The notes under the pieces: model-generated
Told to the model about the DNA's origin: nothing
Databases searched by the model: none
Seen by the model: only the letters and a program-made list of their open reading frames with translations
Position numbers and translations under genes: made by a program
Shown here: positions 6,099-14,038 of the stretch, one piece after another
How the letters are laid out: each line of letters opens with the position of its first letter
Position numbering within the stretch: position 1 is the stretch's first letter
NCBI GenBank assembly: GCA_035317605.1
Contig: DATHGT010000380.1
Span: forward strand, 1 to 18,018
Length of the DNA: 18,018 bases
Source: DATHGT01 sp035317605
GTDB taxonomy: Bacteria > Methylomirabilota > Methylomirabilia > Rokubacteriales > CSP1-6
Direction: 5' to 3'

Positions 6099-8453
6099 AC
6101 ACGCGCGGAAGGTCGGCTCCGTTCGGCCGGGCTCCCGGAGCCGCTCGCGGATGGCCTGGGCCAGCTGCCGCACCCCGCGCTCGATCATCAGCGGGGGCGT
6201 CGCCCCGAACGCCAACCGCGCCCCTCTCTGCCCCGCCCCAGCGAGACAGAACGCCGGTCCCGGCGCGAAGCCCACGCCGAGCTTCGCCGCGTCCACGAGG
6301 AGCTCCGGCGTGGTGAGCGGCGCCGGGAGATCGAGCCACGTGGAGAGTCCGCCACGCGGGTGCGTCCAGCGAACGCCGTCGGGCATCCGCGTCTCCAGCG
6401 CGCCGTTCATCACGTGCCAGCGAGCGCCGAGGAGCCCGCGGACGCGCTCGATGTGGGGCCGGAACTCCGGCGCCGACAGGCAGCGCGCCACCACGGACTG
6501 GGCCAGCGTCGACGGAAACGGGTCGAGCCCGTGCTGTGCGGACCGGAGCGCGGCGGCATACGCGCGGGGAGCCACCATGACGGCCAGGCGGAGGGAGGGC
6601 GCCAGGAGCTTCGAGAAGCTCTTGAGATAGATGACGAGGTCGCCGCCTTCCTCCGTCCGCAGCGGCGGCGGCATCTCTTCGTAGGCCAGCTCGGCGGCGA
6701 AATCGTCCTCGACGATCGGGGTGTCGAACGCGCGCGCGAGGGCGAGGAGCTCGGCGCGGCGGCCGGCCGACAGGCTCACTCCCGTCGGATTCTGGAACGC
6801 GGGCTGCGCGTAGATGAACCGGACGCGGTGCTTGCGCAGCGCGGCCTCGAGGAGGTCGACCCGGAGACCTTCATCGTCGACGGGAATCCCGAGCACGCGC
6901 AGGCGAGCCGACGCGAACGCGGCCAGGGCCACGTGCCAGGTCGGGTGCTCGACCGCGACGATCTCCCCGGCGGAGGCGAGCGCCCTGGCCAGAATGGCCA
7001 GGCTCGTCGACGTCCCCGACGTCGTGAGCACGACGCCGCCGCGCGTGGACACGCCTCGCTCCGCCAGATACCCGTCGACCGCCTCGCTGAAGACGTCGAG
7101 CGGCGTACCCACCGCGGAGTAACCCAGCCGTTCGACGTCGCGCGCTCCCTCGGACATGATCGTCGTGAAGAACCGCTGCGGACGCAGTTCCCCCGTGCAC
7201 TCCCCGATGTCGAAGGCCACTCGCTCGTCGCCGGTCGCGCGGAGCGTCGGAATCGCGAACGGGTCCGGCGCCGGCACCGGCGGGTCGACGACCGGCGACC
7301 AGGGCGGCGCCGAGACGGCTCTCGCCGCGCTCTCGGAGGCGCGCGGCGCCGGCGGAGGCTCGCGGTGACGCCGCCGATACACGCCGGGACGGCACCCGAG
7401 CTGGGTCGCGAAGATCCGGGACAGATGCGAGGCGTCATGCCATCCCACGCGCGCGGCCACGGTGGCGATGCTCTCCGACGTCTCCACCAGCAACGTCTTG
7501 GCGATTTCGATCCTCAGGGTCTGCACGTACGCTCGGAGCGGAATCCCCACCTCCTGCCGGAACCGGGCCGAGAGCGCGTACGGCGCCATGCGCATGGTCT
7601 GCCCGATCCGCTCGATGGTGGCGTCCTGGTAGTGCGCGGCGAGGTCATCGAGCGTCCGTCGCGTCACCTCGCTGAGCCCCGCGCCGCGATCGGCCCGATG
7701 GGCCACGCCCGCGCCGATCTCGCGAAGCAGCGCGCCGATCGACACCGGCCGCCGCAGCAGGGTCAGGTCAGCGTCGCCCGGCACCCCCCGCGTGTCGTCG
7801 CCCGCGACCATCGCGACGATGAAGGCGTGGGGGAATGCCGCGCGCAGTCGTGCGAGCGGCGCCTCATCGGCCCGCCCCGTCTCCTCGCGGACGTCGACCA
7901 CGATGGCGTCGGGACTCGTCGCGGCCAAGCGCGCGAGGGCCGCGGGGACGTCCGCCACCGCCTCCACGACCCACGCGGTCCCGAGCAGGATCGATAGCGT
8001 CGCCCGGATCCCGATCGGGACGCCCACGCACAGGGTGCGCGATTCGCGCCGTGGCGACGGGCCGGGCGCGTCGTCGCGCGAGCCCGCCTCGAGCCCTTCG
8101 GCGACGGCGGTCAGCACCTGGGCGTCGTCGAAGGGCTTGGTGATGTAGTCGACGGCGCCCAGCCGCATGGCGGTGGCCGCCGTCCACGACGTGCTGAGTG
8201 CGGAGATCACCACGACGGGCACGTGGCCGGGCCGCGTGCGGAGGTGCTGGAGGACCTGAAAGCCGTCCGTCTTCGGCAGCAGGAGATCGAGGATCACCAC
8301 GTCGACGCCCCCGCGGTCGAGGAGGTCGAGCGCGGCCCCGCCGTCGCCGGCCTCCAGGACGTCGTGATGCTCGTCGAGCACGAGACGCAGGGCCAGGCGA
8401 ACGGCTTCGTCGTCGTCGACGATCAGCACCCGCGCCCGCGCTCGCGAGTCCAC
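6096..8453 (-). CDS. Receiver / pseudo-receiver / AraC HTH / MocR-like aminotransferase fusion regulator
   Basis: A single uninterrupted 785-residue frame from a GTG start, with four parts. Residues 7-122 are a response-regulator receiver with every key residue: acidic pocket Asp13-Asp15, phospho-acceptor Asp56 (VVILDLLLP), Ser84 and Lys106 (YITKPF). Residues about 138-250 look like a second, degenerate receiver (IVVDVREE around Asp187, then LLRRPVS where KP is expected). Residues about 262-362 are an AraC-type double helix-turn-helix, with SIATVAARVGWHDASHLSRI and the end GCRPGVYRRRH. After a Pro-rich linker (363-398), residues about 400-775 are a complete fold-type I aminotransferase domain of the MocR kind. 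It has FQNPTG (Asn555), VEDDF (Asp583/584), the Schiff-base Lys615 in SFSKLLAPSLRL, and Arg746 in ARLAFG. Known MocR proteins join a GntR-type winged helix to this domain. Here the DNA-binding part is AraC type and a receiver is added. Phosphorylation input, PLP binding and gene control are inferred. No histidine kinase is nearby; greA follows by 10 bases. Confidence 0.9.
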   Translation of the reverse strand: MDSRARARVLIVDDDEAVRLALRLVLDEHHDVLEAGDGGAALDLLDRGGVDVVILDLLLPKTDGFQVLQHLRTRPGHVPVVVISALSTSWTAATAMRLGAVDYITKPFDDAQVLTAVAEGLEAGSRDDAPGPSPRRESRTLCVGVPIGIRATLSILLGTAWVVEAVADVPAALARLAATSPDAIVVDVREETGRADEAPLARLRAAFPHAFIVAMVAGDDTRGVPGDADLTLLRRPVSIGALLREIGAGVAHRADRGAGLSEVTRRTLDDLAAHYQDATIERIGQTMRMAPYALSARFRQEVGIPLRAYVQTLRIEIAKTLLVETSESIATVAARVGWHDASHLSRIFATQLGCRPGVYRRRHREPPPAPRASESAARAVSAPPWSPVVDPPVPAPDPFAIPTLRATGDERVAFDIGECTGELRPQRFFTTIMSEGARDVERLGYSAVGTPLDVFSEAVDGYLAERGVSTRGGVVLTTSGTSTSLAILARALASAGEIVAVEHPTWHVALAAFASARLRVLGIPVDDEGLRVDLLEAALRKHRVRFIYAQPAFQNPTGVSLSAGRRAELLALARAFDTPIVEDDFAAELAYEEMPPPLRTEEGGDLVIYLKSFSKLLAPSLRLAVMVAPRAYAAALRSAQHGLDPFPSTLAQSVVARCLSAPEFRPHIERVRGLLGARWHVMNGALETRMPDGVRWTHPRGGLSTWLDLPAPLTTPELLVDAAKLGVGFAPGPAFCLAGAGQRGARLAFGATPPLMIERGVRQLAQAIRERLREPGRTEPTFRAC

Positions 8454-8534
8454 GCGGGGAATCTACCAGAGGGCGGGCCCCTCATACAGAACGAAAGGAT
8501 ATAGGGATCTTTAAATCATCTACGAGGGCCGAGC
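8454..8534 (-). promoter_or_regulatory. Possible promoter/operator region of the fusion regulator
   Basis: This 81-base gap between the PpiD-like gene and the fusion regulator is the longest gap between minus-strand genes in the right half of the window. It holds an AT-rich patch (about 8498-8520, with TATATCC and TTTAAA on the minus strand) in otherwise very GC-rich DNA. An imperfect palindrome of the form GAT-N2-TT-N-AA-N2-ATC lies at 8506-8520. A GC stem (GAGGG, 5-base loop, CCCTC) lies at 8469-8483, 16 bases before the GTG start. No convincing -35/-10 pair with 17-base spacing was found, and the stem lacks a T-run, so it is probably not an intrinsic terminator. A promoter here, possibly self-regulated, is an inference. 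Confidence 0.35.
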
Positions 8535-10433
8535 CTATCCCCGCGGCGAGGGGATGCGGGCCGGGCTCAGCTCGATCTTGGCGGTGGCCCGCGCCGCGTT
8601 GACCCAGTCCTGCCAGGCCCGACCCTGGCGCTTGCCCAGCACTTCCGTCGACAGCTTGTCGCGCTCGGCGGGCAGGTCCTTCAGGTCGGGCGCGACGCGT
8701 TCGTGGACCTTGACCACGTAGAAGCCCTGCGCGGTCTTGACGGGCGCGGTGACGGCGCCGGCCGGCGCCTCCAGGGCGGCGATCATGACGTCGCCCGGCA
8801 GCTTGTCGGCGGGCTTGGCCCGCGAGAAGCGGGGCGCCTCGGTGATGGGCGCGCCGGCCTTCTGGGCGGCCGCCGCGAAGTCGCCGCCCTTCGCCCCCGC
8901 CACGATCGCGTTGGCGCGCTCCAGCGCGATGGCCTCCGCCTTCTGGCGCTTGACGCTGGCCGTCACCCGGTCCTTGATCGCGGCCAGGGGCGGCACCGCC
9001 GCCGGCAGCTCGTCCACGGTCTTGAGCACGAGGTAGCCCACCGGCGTCTTCATCGCCGTCGACACCCCGCCCTTGGCCAGCCCGAACGCGGTCTCCTCGA
9101 TAGGTTCCGGAGGCGGCATCCCCCGCGTCCGCTCCCGACGCGGGATCGCGGTCTCCACCGGCGTCAGGCTGAGGCTCCGGGCCTGGGCCATGAAGTCGGG
9201 CGCGCCCAGGAGCTTGGTGCGCGCCTCCTCGGCCTTCGCCTTCGCCCCCTGGTCCGCGACCTCGTTCTGGAGCTGGTCGCGGATCTGGCCGGCCACCTCG
9301 CGCAGCGGCTTCTTGCCGGCCTCCCGGATGTCCGTGATCCTGATGACGTGGAACCCGAACGGCGTGCGCACCGGCTCCGGCGTCATCTCGCCTTTCTTGA
9401 GCTTGAACAGGGCGGCCTCGAACTCCGGCACCACCTCGCCCTTGCTCACCCAGCCCAGCTCGCCCTTGCTCGCCTTCGATCCCGGATCCTCGCTCAGCTC
9501 GCCCGCGAGCTTGCCGAAGTCCTCCCCGGCCTTCACGCGCCGGATGACGTCGACGATCTTGTTCCGCGCCCGGTCCTCCGCCGCGCTGCCGCCGGTGTCG
9601 CCCACGCGGGCGAGGATGTGCATGGCCTTGGCCTGGTGCGGAATGTCGAAGTCCTTGGCGTGCTCGGTGTAGTACTTCTCCACCTCGGCGTCGGTGATGG
9701 GACGGATGAAGTCGCGGGGCACGAACGTCACGTACTGGATCAGCCGCCGCTCGGGCAGCCGGAACTCCGCCGCGTGATCCTTGAGGTAGGTCTCCAGCTC
9801 GGCGTCGGTCGCCGCCATGGTCGCCACGATCGGGTTCAGGTCGACGAAGGCCCACGCCGCGCGCGCTTCCTCGCGGCTCTGCACGAAGGCCTGCTCGACC
9901 TCGGGGTCGGTGACCTTCACCCCGGTCCGCACCAGGGTCTCCACCTTCATCCGGGTCAGCCGCCGGCGGATGTCGTCCTCGAACACGGTCTTGGAGACGT
10001 TGCTGCGCCGCAGGATCTCCTCGTAGCGCTTCATCGAGAAGCGCCCGCCCTCTTGAAAGTAGGCGATGCCGTGGATCTGCGCGTTCAGCTCCTCGTCGGT
10101 GGCCTCCAGGCGCTCGGCCCGCGCGCGCTGGACGATCAGCTCCTCCTGGACGAGGTCGTCCAGCACCTGCTGGGGCAGGCCCAGGCGCTCGGCCATCTCG
10201 GGCGAGAACCGCTCCCGCATCGTCTGGGCGTAGGCGTTGGCGTATTCCTGATAGCGGCGTTGATAGCGCTCGGGCGAGATCCCCTCGCCGTTGACCCGCG
10301 CCACCGAGTTGTCGCCGTCGCCGCGCAGGGTGTTCTGGCCGAACACGAACACCGAGGTGGCCACGAACGCGGCGATGACGACCAGGAGGCCGATCTGGAG
10401 CATTCTTCGATAGCGACGCATGACCGTGATCAT
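8535..10433 (-). CDS. ppiD: PpiD/SurA-like peptidyl-prolyl cis-trans isomerase, membrane-anchored
   Basis: A 632-residue foldase with a short basic N-terminus and one membrane helix (about 12-32, MLQIGLLVVIAAFVATSVFV), so the bulk lies in the periplasm. Next comes a SurA_N-like helical chaperone region (about 45-190, including VARVNGEGISPERYQRRYQE and LDDLVQEELIVQRA). A parvulin/PpiC rotamase domain follows at about 265-370 (KAMHILARV, LAGELSEDPGSKASKGELGW, EFEAALFKLKKGEM, TPFGFHVIRI). A second, weaker parvulin-like repeat lies at about 480-585, ending AQGFYVVKVHE. This is the layout and length of PpiD, which helps newly exported proteins fold at the Sec exit. ATG 10433 overlaps the stop of trmI as ATGA and has AAGGA six bases upstream. 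The frame is open further upstream but lies inside trmI. Orthology to E. coli PpiD is inferred from architecture. Confidence 0.9.
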   Translation of the reverse strand: MITVMRRYRRMLQIGLLVVIAAFVATSVFVFGQNTLRGDGDNSVARVNGEGISPERYQRRYQEYANAYAQTMRERFSPEMAERLGLPQQVLDDLVQEELIVQRARAERLEATDEELNAQIHGIAYFQEGGRFSMKRYEEILRRSNVSKTVFEDDIRRRLTRMKVETLVRTGVKVTDPEVEQAFVQSREEARAAWAFVDLNPIVATMAATDAELETYLKDHAAEFRLPERRLIQYVTFVPRDFIRPITDAEVEKYYTEHAKDFDIPHQAKAMHILARVGDTGGSAAEDRARNKIVDVIRRVKAGEDFGKLAGELSEDPGSKASKGELGWVSKGEVVPEFEAALFKLKKGEMTPEPVRTPFGFHVIRITDIREAGKKPLREVAGQIRDQLQNEVADQGAKAKAEEARTKLLGAPDFMAQARSLSLTPVETAIPRRERTRGMPPPEPIEETAFGLAKGGVSTAMKTPVGYLVLKTVDELPAAVPPLAAIKDRVTASVKRQKAEAIALERANAIVAGAKGGDFAAAAQKAGAPITEAPRFSRAKPADKLPGDVMIAALEAPAGAVTAPVKTAQGFYVVKVHERVAPDLKDLPAERDKLSTEVLGKRQGRAWQDWVNAARATAKIELSPARIPSPRG

Positions 10434-11272
10434 TGAGCGTCCTTGTCGTCGGTCGGGACTCGGGGCGGGGGCGCGGCGCGCTCCTCGGGCACCACCCGGC
10501 GGGCCACCGTGATGAAGCCGGTGTGCGCGACCATGCGGTGGAAGGGGCGGACGGACTGGCCTTCGATGTTCCACGGCCGAAGCAGAGTCTCGAACGTTTC
10601 GATCAGTCCCCACTGCGGCTCGCGCTGCAGCGTCTCGGAGAGCTGGTGGGACTGGATGATGGTGGGCACGTAGGCGAGGAAGATCCCGCCCGGACGCAGG
10701 GCGGCGGCCACCCGCGGGCTCAGCGTCCACGGCTCGGGCAGGTCGAGGATGACCCGGTCGACGGGCCCTTCCTCGGCGATGCCGTCTTCCACGGGCCCGA
10801 GGCGCACGGTAAGGTTCGCCACCTCGCCCACCCGCATGTGGATGTTGGCGAGGGCGCGCCGGGCGAACTCATCACGCTGTTCATAGGTGATGACGCGACC
10901 CTCCGGGCCGACGGCCCGCAGCAGGGTCAGGGTCAGCGCCCCCGACCCCGTGCCCGCCTCCAGCACGCGACAGCCGGGGTAGACGTCGGCCCAGAACAGG
11001 ATCATGGCCAGGTCCTTGGGATAGATCACCTGGGCCCCGCGCGGCATCTCGAGCACGTAGTCGGCCAGGGTCGGGCGGATGGCCAGGTAGCGGAGCCCCA
11101 TCGAGCTGCGCACCCAGGTGCCCTCGGGCTGGCCGATGATCGCGTCGTGGCTGATCCAGCCGCGGTCGGAGTGAAACGTCTCCGACTTGCGCAGGAACAA
11201 GAGGTGCCGCTTGCCGCGCTGGTCGATGAGCAGCACCTGCTCGGCGTCCTGGAACGGCAGCCCGTCGTTCAC
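10430..11272 (-). CDS. trmI: tRNA (adenine(58)-N1)-methyltransferase TrmI
   Basis: A 280-residue protein, the usual length of bacterial TrmI, which methylates N1 of adenine 58 in the T-loop of tRNA using S-adenosylmethionine. The N-terminal beta domain is followed by RGAQVIYPKDLAMILFWAD, the SAM-binding loop VLEAGTGSGALTL (103-115), the acidic residue of motif II in VITYEQRDEFA, and the motif IV segment DLPEPW (177-182). It ends with the typical FHRMVAHTGFITVARR and a short Pro/Arg-rich tail. The GTG start at 11272 overlaps the TGA of the MFS gene as GTGA, and its own stop overlaps the ppiD-like start as ATGA. All three are therefore likely translated in a coupled way. The frame stays open upstream, but that region is inside the MFS gene. 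Confidence 0.92.
   Translation of the reverse strand: MNDGLPFQDAEQVLLIDQRGKRHLLFLRKSETFHSDRGWISHDAIIGQPEGTWVRSSMGLRYLAIRPTLADYVLEMPRGAQVIYPKDLAMILFWADVYPGCRVLEAGTGSGALTLTLLRAVGPEGRVITYEQRDEFARRALANIHMRVGEVANLTVRLGPVEDGIAEEGPVDRVILDLPEPWTLSPRVAAALRPGGIFLAYVPTIIQSHQLSETLQREPQWGLIETFETLLRPWNIEGQSVRPFHRMVAHTGFITVARRVVPEERAAPPPRVPTDDKDAQ
10440..10444 (-). promoter_or_regulatory. Ribosome-binding site of the PpiD-like gene
   Basis: AAGGA on the minus strand, inside the end of trmI and six bases before ATG 10433, decides that start against the longer open frame. Confidence 0.6.
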
Positions 11273-12507
11273 GCGGCGACGATCTCGCGGTCCCGCGGCG
11301 CGGGCAGGAACCGCGCGCCCACGAACCCCGTGATGGGCAGCAGCGCGCTCACCCACAGCGCGGCGGGGACGCCCCAGCGGTCGGCCAGCCACCCGAGCAG
11401 GGTGACCGCGACGCCGCCCGTGCCCATGGCCAGCCCCACCATGAGGCCGGAGGCCATGCCGGCGTTCCGCGGCATGTACGCCTGACCGAGCACGACGGAG
11501 ACCGAGAAGGTCGAGGTCAGGAGCGCGCCGAAGACGCCCAGCGCGATCAGCCGCAGCACGAACCCGTCGACGAGCAGGAAGAGCGCGCCGAACGGAATCA
11601 CGGCGAGGAAGGCCCACTGCACCAGCGCCCGCGCGCCCCAGCGGTCGGCGAGGGGCCCGGCCAGCACCGTCCCGACGGCCCCCGAGCCGAGGAAGACGAA
11701 GAGCACCGCGCCGACCATGCCGGGATCGGTCTTCAGATGATCGACGAAGTAGAACGGCACGAAGGTGGCGAACCCCATCGACGACCACGAGCGCATCGAG
11801 CCGATGGCGATGAGCAAGGCCATCGCCTTCGGCATGGTCACCCCACGGACCTCGCGCGCGGCGGCGTGCTGGCGCGCCGAGGCGCGGGACATCGCGGGCA
11901 GCATGCCGACGACCGCGACGGTCATGATCGCGCTCGGCACGAGCATGCCGAGCGTGCCGCCCAGACCGAACGCGGTGATGAGGAACGCCGCGAGCAGCGG
12001 CCCCGACGCGTAGCCGATGTTGCCGCCGAGGGAAAACCAGGAGAGCGCGGTGGCCTTGCGGTCGCCGGCCACGCTGGTCGCGGTGCGATAGCCCTCCGGG
12101 TGATAGGCGGCGACCCCGAGTCCCATGATCACGATCAGGGCCATCAGCGCCTGGTATCCGGTGGCGACGCCGGTGAGCGCGATGGCGGCGCCGGACAGCA
12201 TCAGCGCAAGGGGCAGGAGCCAGCGTCGGGCCGATCGATCCGCGAAGTAGCCGAACAGGGGCTGCACGATCGAGGACGTGACCATCGACACGAACACCAG
12301 CGTGCCGACCTGGGCGTAGGTGAGCCCGTGCGCGATCTTCATGAACGGCAGCACCGCCGCCAGCGCGCCCTGGTTCACGTCGATGACGAGGTGGCCGAAC
12401 GCGAGCAGACCGATGAGCCGGAGGTTCGGCCTGACTCGCTCGACGGTCTCGACGAAGAATGCGGGGGTGGCGGCGGCGGACAGCACCGCCTGCTTCGCTT
12501 CAGCCAT
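11269..12507 (-). CDS. MFS transporter, fosmidomycin-resistance (Fsr)-like
   Basis: A 412-residue major facilitator with about twelve membrane helices in two halves, separated by a basic loop (about 206-225). The first helix region reads GHLVIDVNQGALAAVLPFMK and is followed by SMVTSSIVQPLFGYFADR, both typical of the Fsr subgroup. GPLADRWGAR and GWLADRW are the A-loop type motifs of the second half. Fsr proteins export drugs such as fosmidomycin. Related members occur in environmental bacteria with no known resistance, so the substrate is unknown. The ATG at 12507 lies 12 bases after the tctA stop, and the stop overlaps trmI (GTGA). Its position directly behind the tct genes suggests co-transcription and perhaps efflux of a related organic acid, which is inference. 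Confidence 0.88.
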   Translation of the reverse strand: MAEAKQAVLSAAATPAFFVETVERVRPNLRLIGLLAFGHLVIDVNQGALAAVLPFMKIAHGLTYAQVGTLVFVSMVTSSIVQPLFGYFADRSARRWLLPLALMLSGAAIALTGVATGYQALMALIVIMGLGVAAYHPEGYRTATSVAGDRKATALSWFSLGGNIGYASGPLLAAFLITAFGLGGTLGMLVPSAIMTVAVVGMLPAMSRASARQHAAAREVRGVTMPKAMALLIAIGSMRSWSSMGFATFVPFYFVDHLKTDPGMVGAVLFVFLGSGAVGTVLAGPLADRWGARALVQWAFLAVIPFGALFLLVDGFVLRLIALGVFGALLTSTFSVSVVLGQAYMPRNAGMASGLMVGLAMGTGGVAVTLLGWLADRWGVPAALWVSALLPITGFVGARFLPAPRDREIVAA

Positions 12508-12519
12508 GTCGCGCCAATG

Positions 12520-14031
12520 TTACACCACCGGGGCGCGAAAATCCGCCCGGCGGCGGCGCAGGAGCCCGAGGAGCGGCGGCGCGACGAGGGCGAGCGCGCC
12601 CAGCAGCAGCAGGGTCGCGGTCAGCGGGCGCGACACCAGCTCCAGCACGCTGCCGCGGCCCAGGAAGAGCGACTGGCGGAGCGTCTTCTCCATCATCGGC
12701 CCCAGCACGAGCGCGACGACCAGCGGCGAGGGATCGACGGCGAGCTTGCGGAGCCCGTAGCCGAAGAGCCCGAACAAGAGCAGCACCCAAAGATCCAGGA
12801 AGCTGTTGTTGAGGCTGTAGGCGCCCAGCAGGCACAGGAGCAGGACCAGCGTGGCCAGGAGCTTCTGCGGCATCCTGAGCACGCTCACGAAGAGGCCGAC
12901 CAGCGGCAGGTTGAGGATCAGCAGCATGAAGTTGCCCACGTACATGCTGGCCACGAAGCCCCAGAAGACCTCGGGCCGCTGGCTGATCAGGAGCGGCCCC
13001 GGTTGCAGCCCGTGGAGCACGAGCGCGCCCAGGAGGATGGCGGTGGCCGGCGAGAACGGGATGCCCAGCGACAGCAGCGGCACCATCGCGCCCGCGGTCG
13101 CCCCGTTGTTGGCGGCCTCCGGCCCCGCCACGCCCTCGATCATGCCGGTGCCGAAGCGCTCGGGGGTGCGCGACACCCTCTTTTCGAGCGCGTAGCTGAT
13201 GAACGTGGAGAGCACCGCGGCCGGGCCGGGGATGAGTCCGGTCAGGAAGCCGACGACCGAGCCGCGCGCGATCGGCGCCCACGAGCGCCGCCACTCCTCG
13301 CGGGTGGGAAACATGTCGCGCAGCTTCACGCCCGCGATCACCGTCCGGCCGAGCCCGGCCTCGATGAGCAGCAGGATCTCGGCGACGCCGTAGAGTCCCA
13401 TGATCACGGGCACCAGATCGATGCCCTGCGAGAGCTGGACGGACCCGAACGTGAACCGGCGCAGCGCGGAGATCGGATCCATGCCCACGGTGCCGAGGGC
13501 GAGCCCGATCGCCACCATCAGGAAGGCGTGCAGCACCGAGCCGCCGGACAGCCGCGAGAGCAGCGCGAGCCCGGCCAGCGCGATCGCGAAGTACTCGGGC
13601 GGGCCGAACCGGACGGCGAGGTCGGCGAGCCACGACGATGCGAGCACGATGCCGACCACGCCGACGGATCCGGCGACGAACGAGCCCACCGCGGCTACGG
13701 CCAGCGCCGCCCCCGCGCGGCCCTTCTTCGTCATCTGGTACCCGTCGAGCAGGGTGACGACCGAGCCCGCCTCGCCCGGCACGTTGACGAGGATAGAGGT
13801 CGTGGAGCCGCCGTACATCGCGCCGTAGTAGATGCCGGCGAGCATGATCAGCGCGGTGGCCGGGTGCAGCGCGAAGGTCGACGGCAGCAGCAACGCCATC
13901 GCGCCGACCGGCCCGATGCCCGGCAATACGCCGACGATCGTGCCCACGAGCGCCCCGACGAAGCAGGCGGCGAGATTGGTGGGCGTCAGCGCGATCGTGA
14001 ACCCGTAGAGCAAGCCCTCGAGTGGTCCCAT
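12520..14031 (-). CDS. tctA: Tripartite tricarboxylate transporter, large membrane subunit TctA
   Basis: A 503-residue membrane protein of normal TctA length with about twelve helices. The N-terminal signature GVLPGIGPVGAMALLLP (34-50) is followed by AGIYYGAMYGGSTTSILVNV (65-84). The second half has GLIPGPAAVLSTFISYALEK and FGTGMIEGVAGPEAANN. This subunit forms the translocation path of the TTT family, driven by ion gradients. With TctB and the periplasmic TctC it imports citrate-like di- and tricarboxylates or other organic acids. The ATG at 14031 lies 7 bases after the tctB stop, within which a GGGATC may serve as ribosome-binding site. The order on the minus strand is tctC-tctB-tctA. Confidence 0.96.
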   Translation of the reverse strand: MGPLEGLLYGFTIALTPTNLAACFVGALVGTIVGVLPGIGPVGAMALLLPSTFALHPATALIMLAGIYYGAMYGGSTTSILVNVPGEAGSVVTLLDGYQMTKKGRAGAALAVAAVGSFVAGSVGVVGIVLASSWLADLAVRFGPPEYFAIALAGLALLSRLSGGSVLHAFLMVAIGLALGTVGMDPISALRRFTFGSVQLSQGIDLVPVIMGLYGVAEILLLIEAGLGRTVIAGVKLRDMFPTREEWRRSWAPIARGSVVGFLTGLIPGPAAVLSTFISYALEKRVSRTPERFGTGMIEGVAGPEAANNGATAGAMVPLLSLGIPFSPATAILLGALVLHGLQPGPLLISQRPEVFWGFVASMYVGNFMLLILNLPLVGLFVSVLRMPQKLLATLVLLLCLLGAYSLNNSFLDLWVLLLFGLFGYGLRKLAVDPSPLVVALVLGPMMEKTLRQSLFLGRGSVLELVSRPLTATLLLLGALALVAPPLLGLLRRRRADFRAPVV

Positions 14032-14038
14032 CGGATCC

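Noticed and set aside
6063..7997. A plus-strand open frame of over 600 codons opposite the fusion regulator
   Set aside because: Low-complexity Arg/Gly/His-rich translation with no motifs, while the minus strand carries complete functional motifs through the same bases.
8469..8483. Rho-independent terminator after the PpiD-like gene
   Set aside because: The stem is only 5 bp and is not followed by a T-run on the minus strand; it is mentioned only as part of the leader.
8703..10436. A plus-strand open frame of about 580 codons opposite the PpiD-like gene
   Set aside because: Repetitive Leu/Gly/Arg/His composition with no recognisable family; it mirrors the foldase codons.
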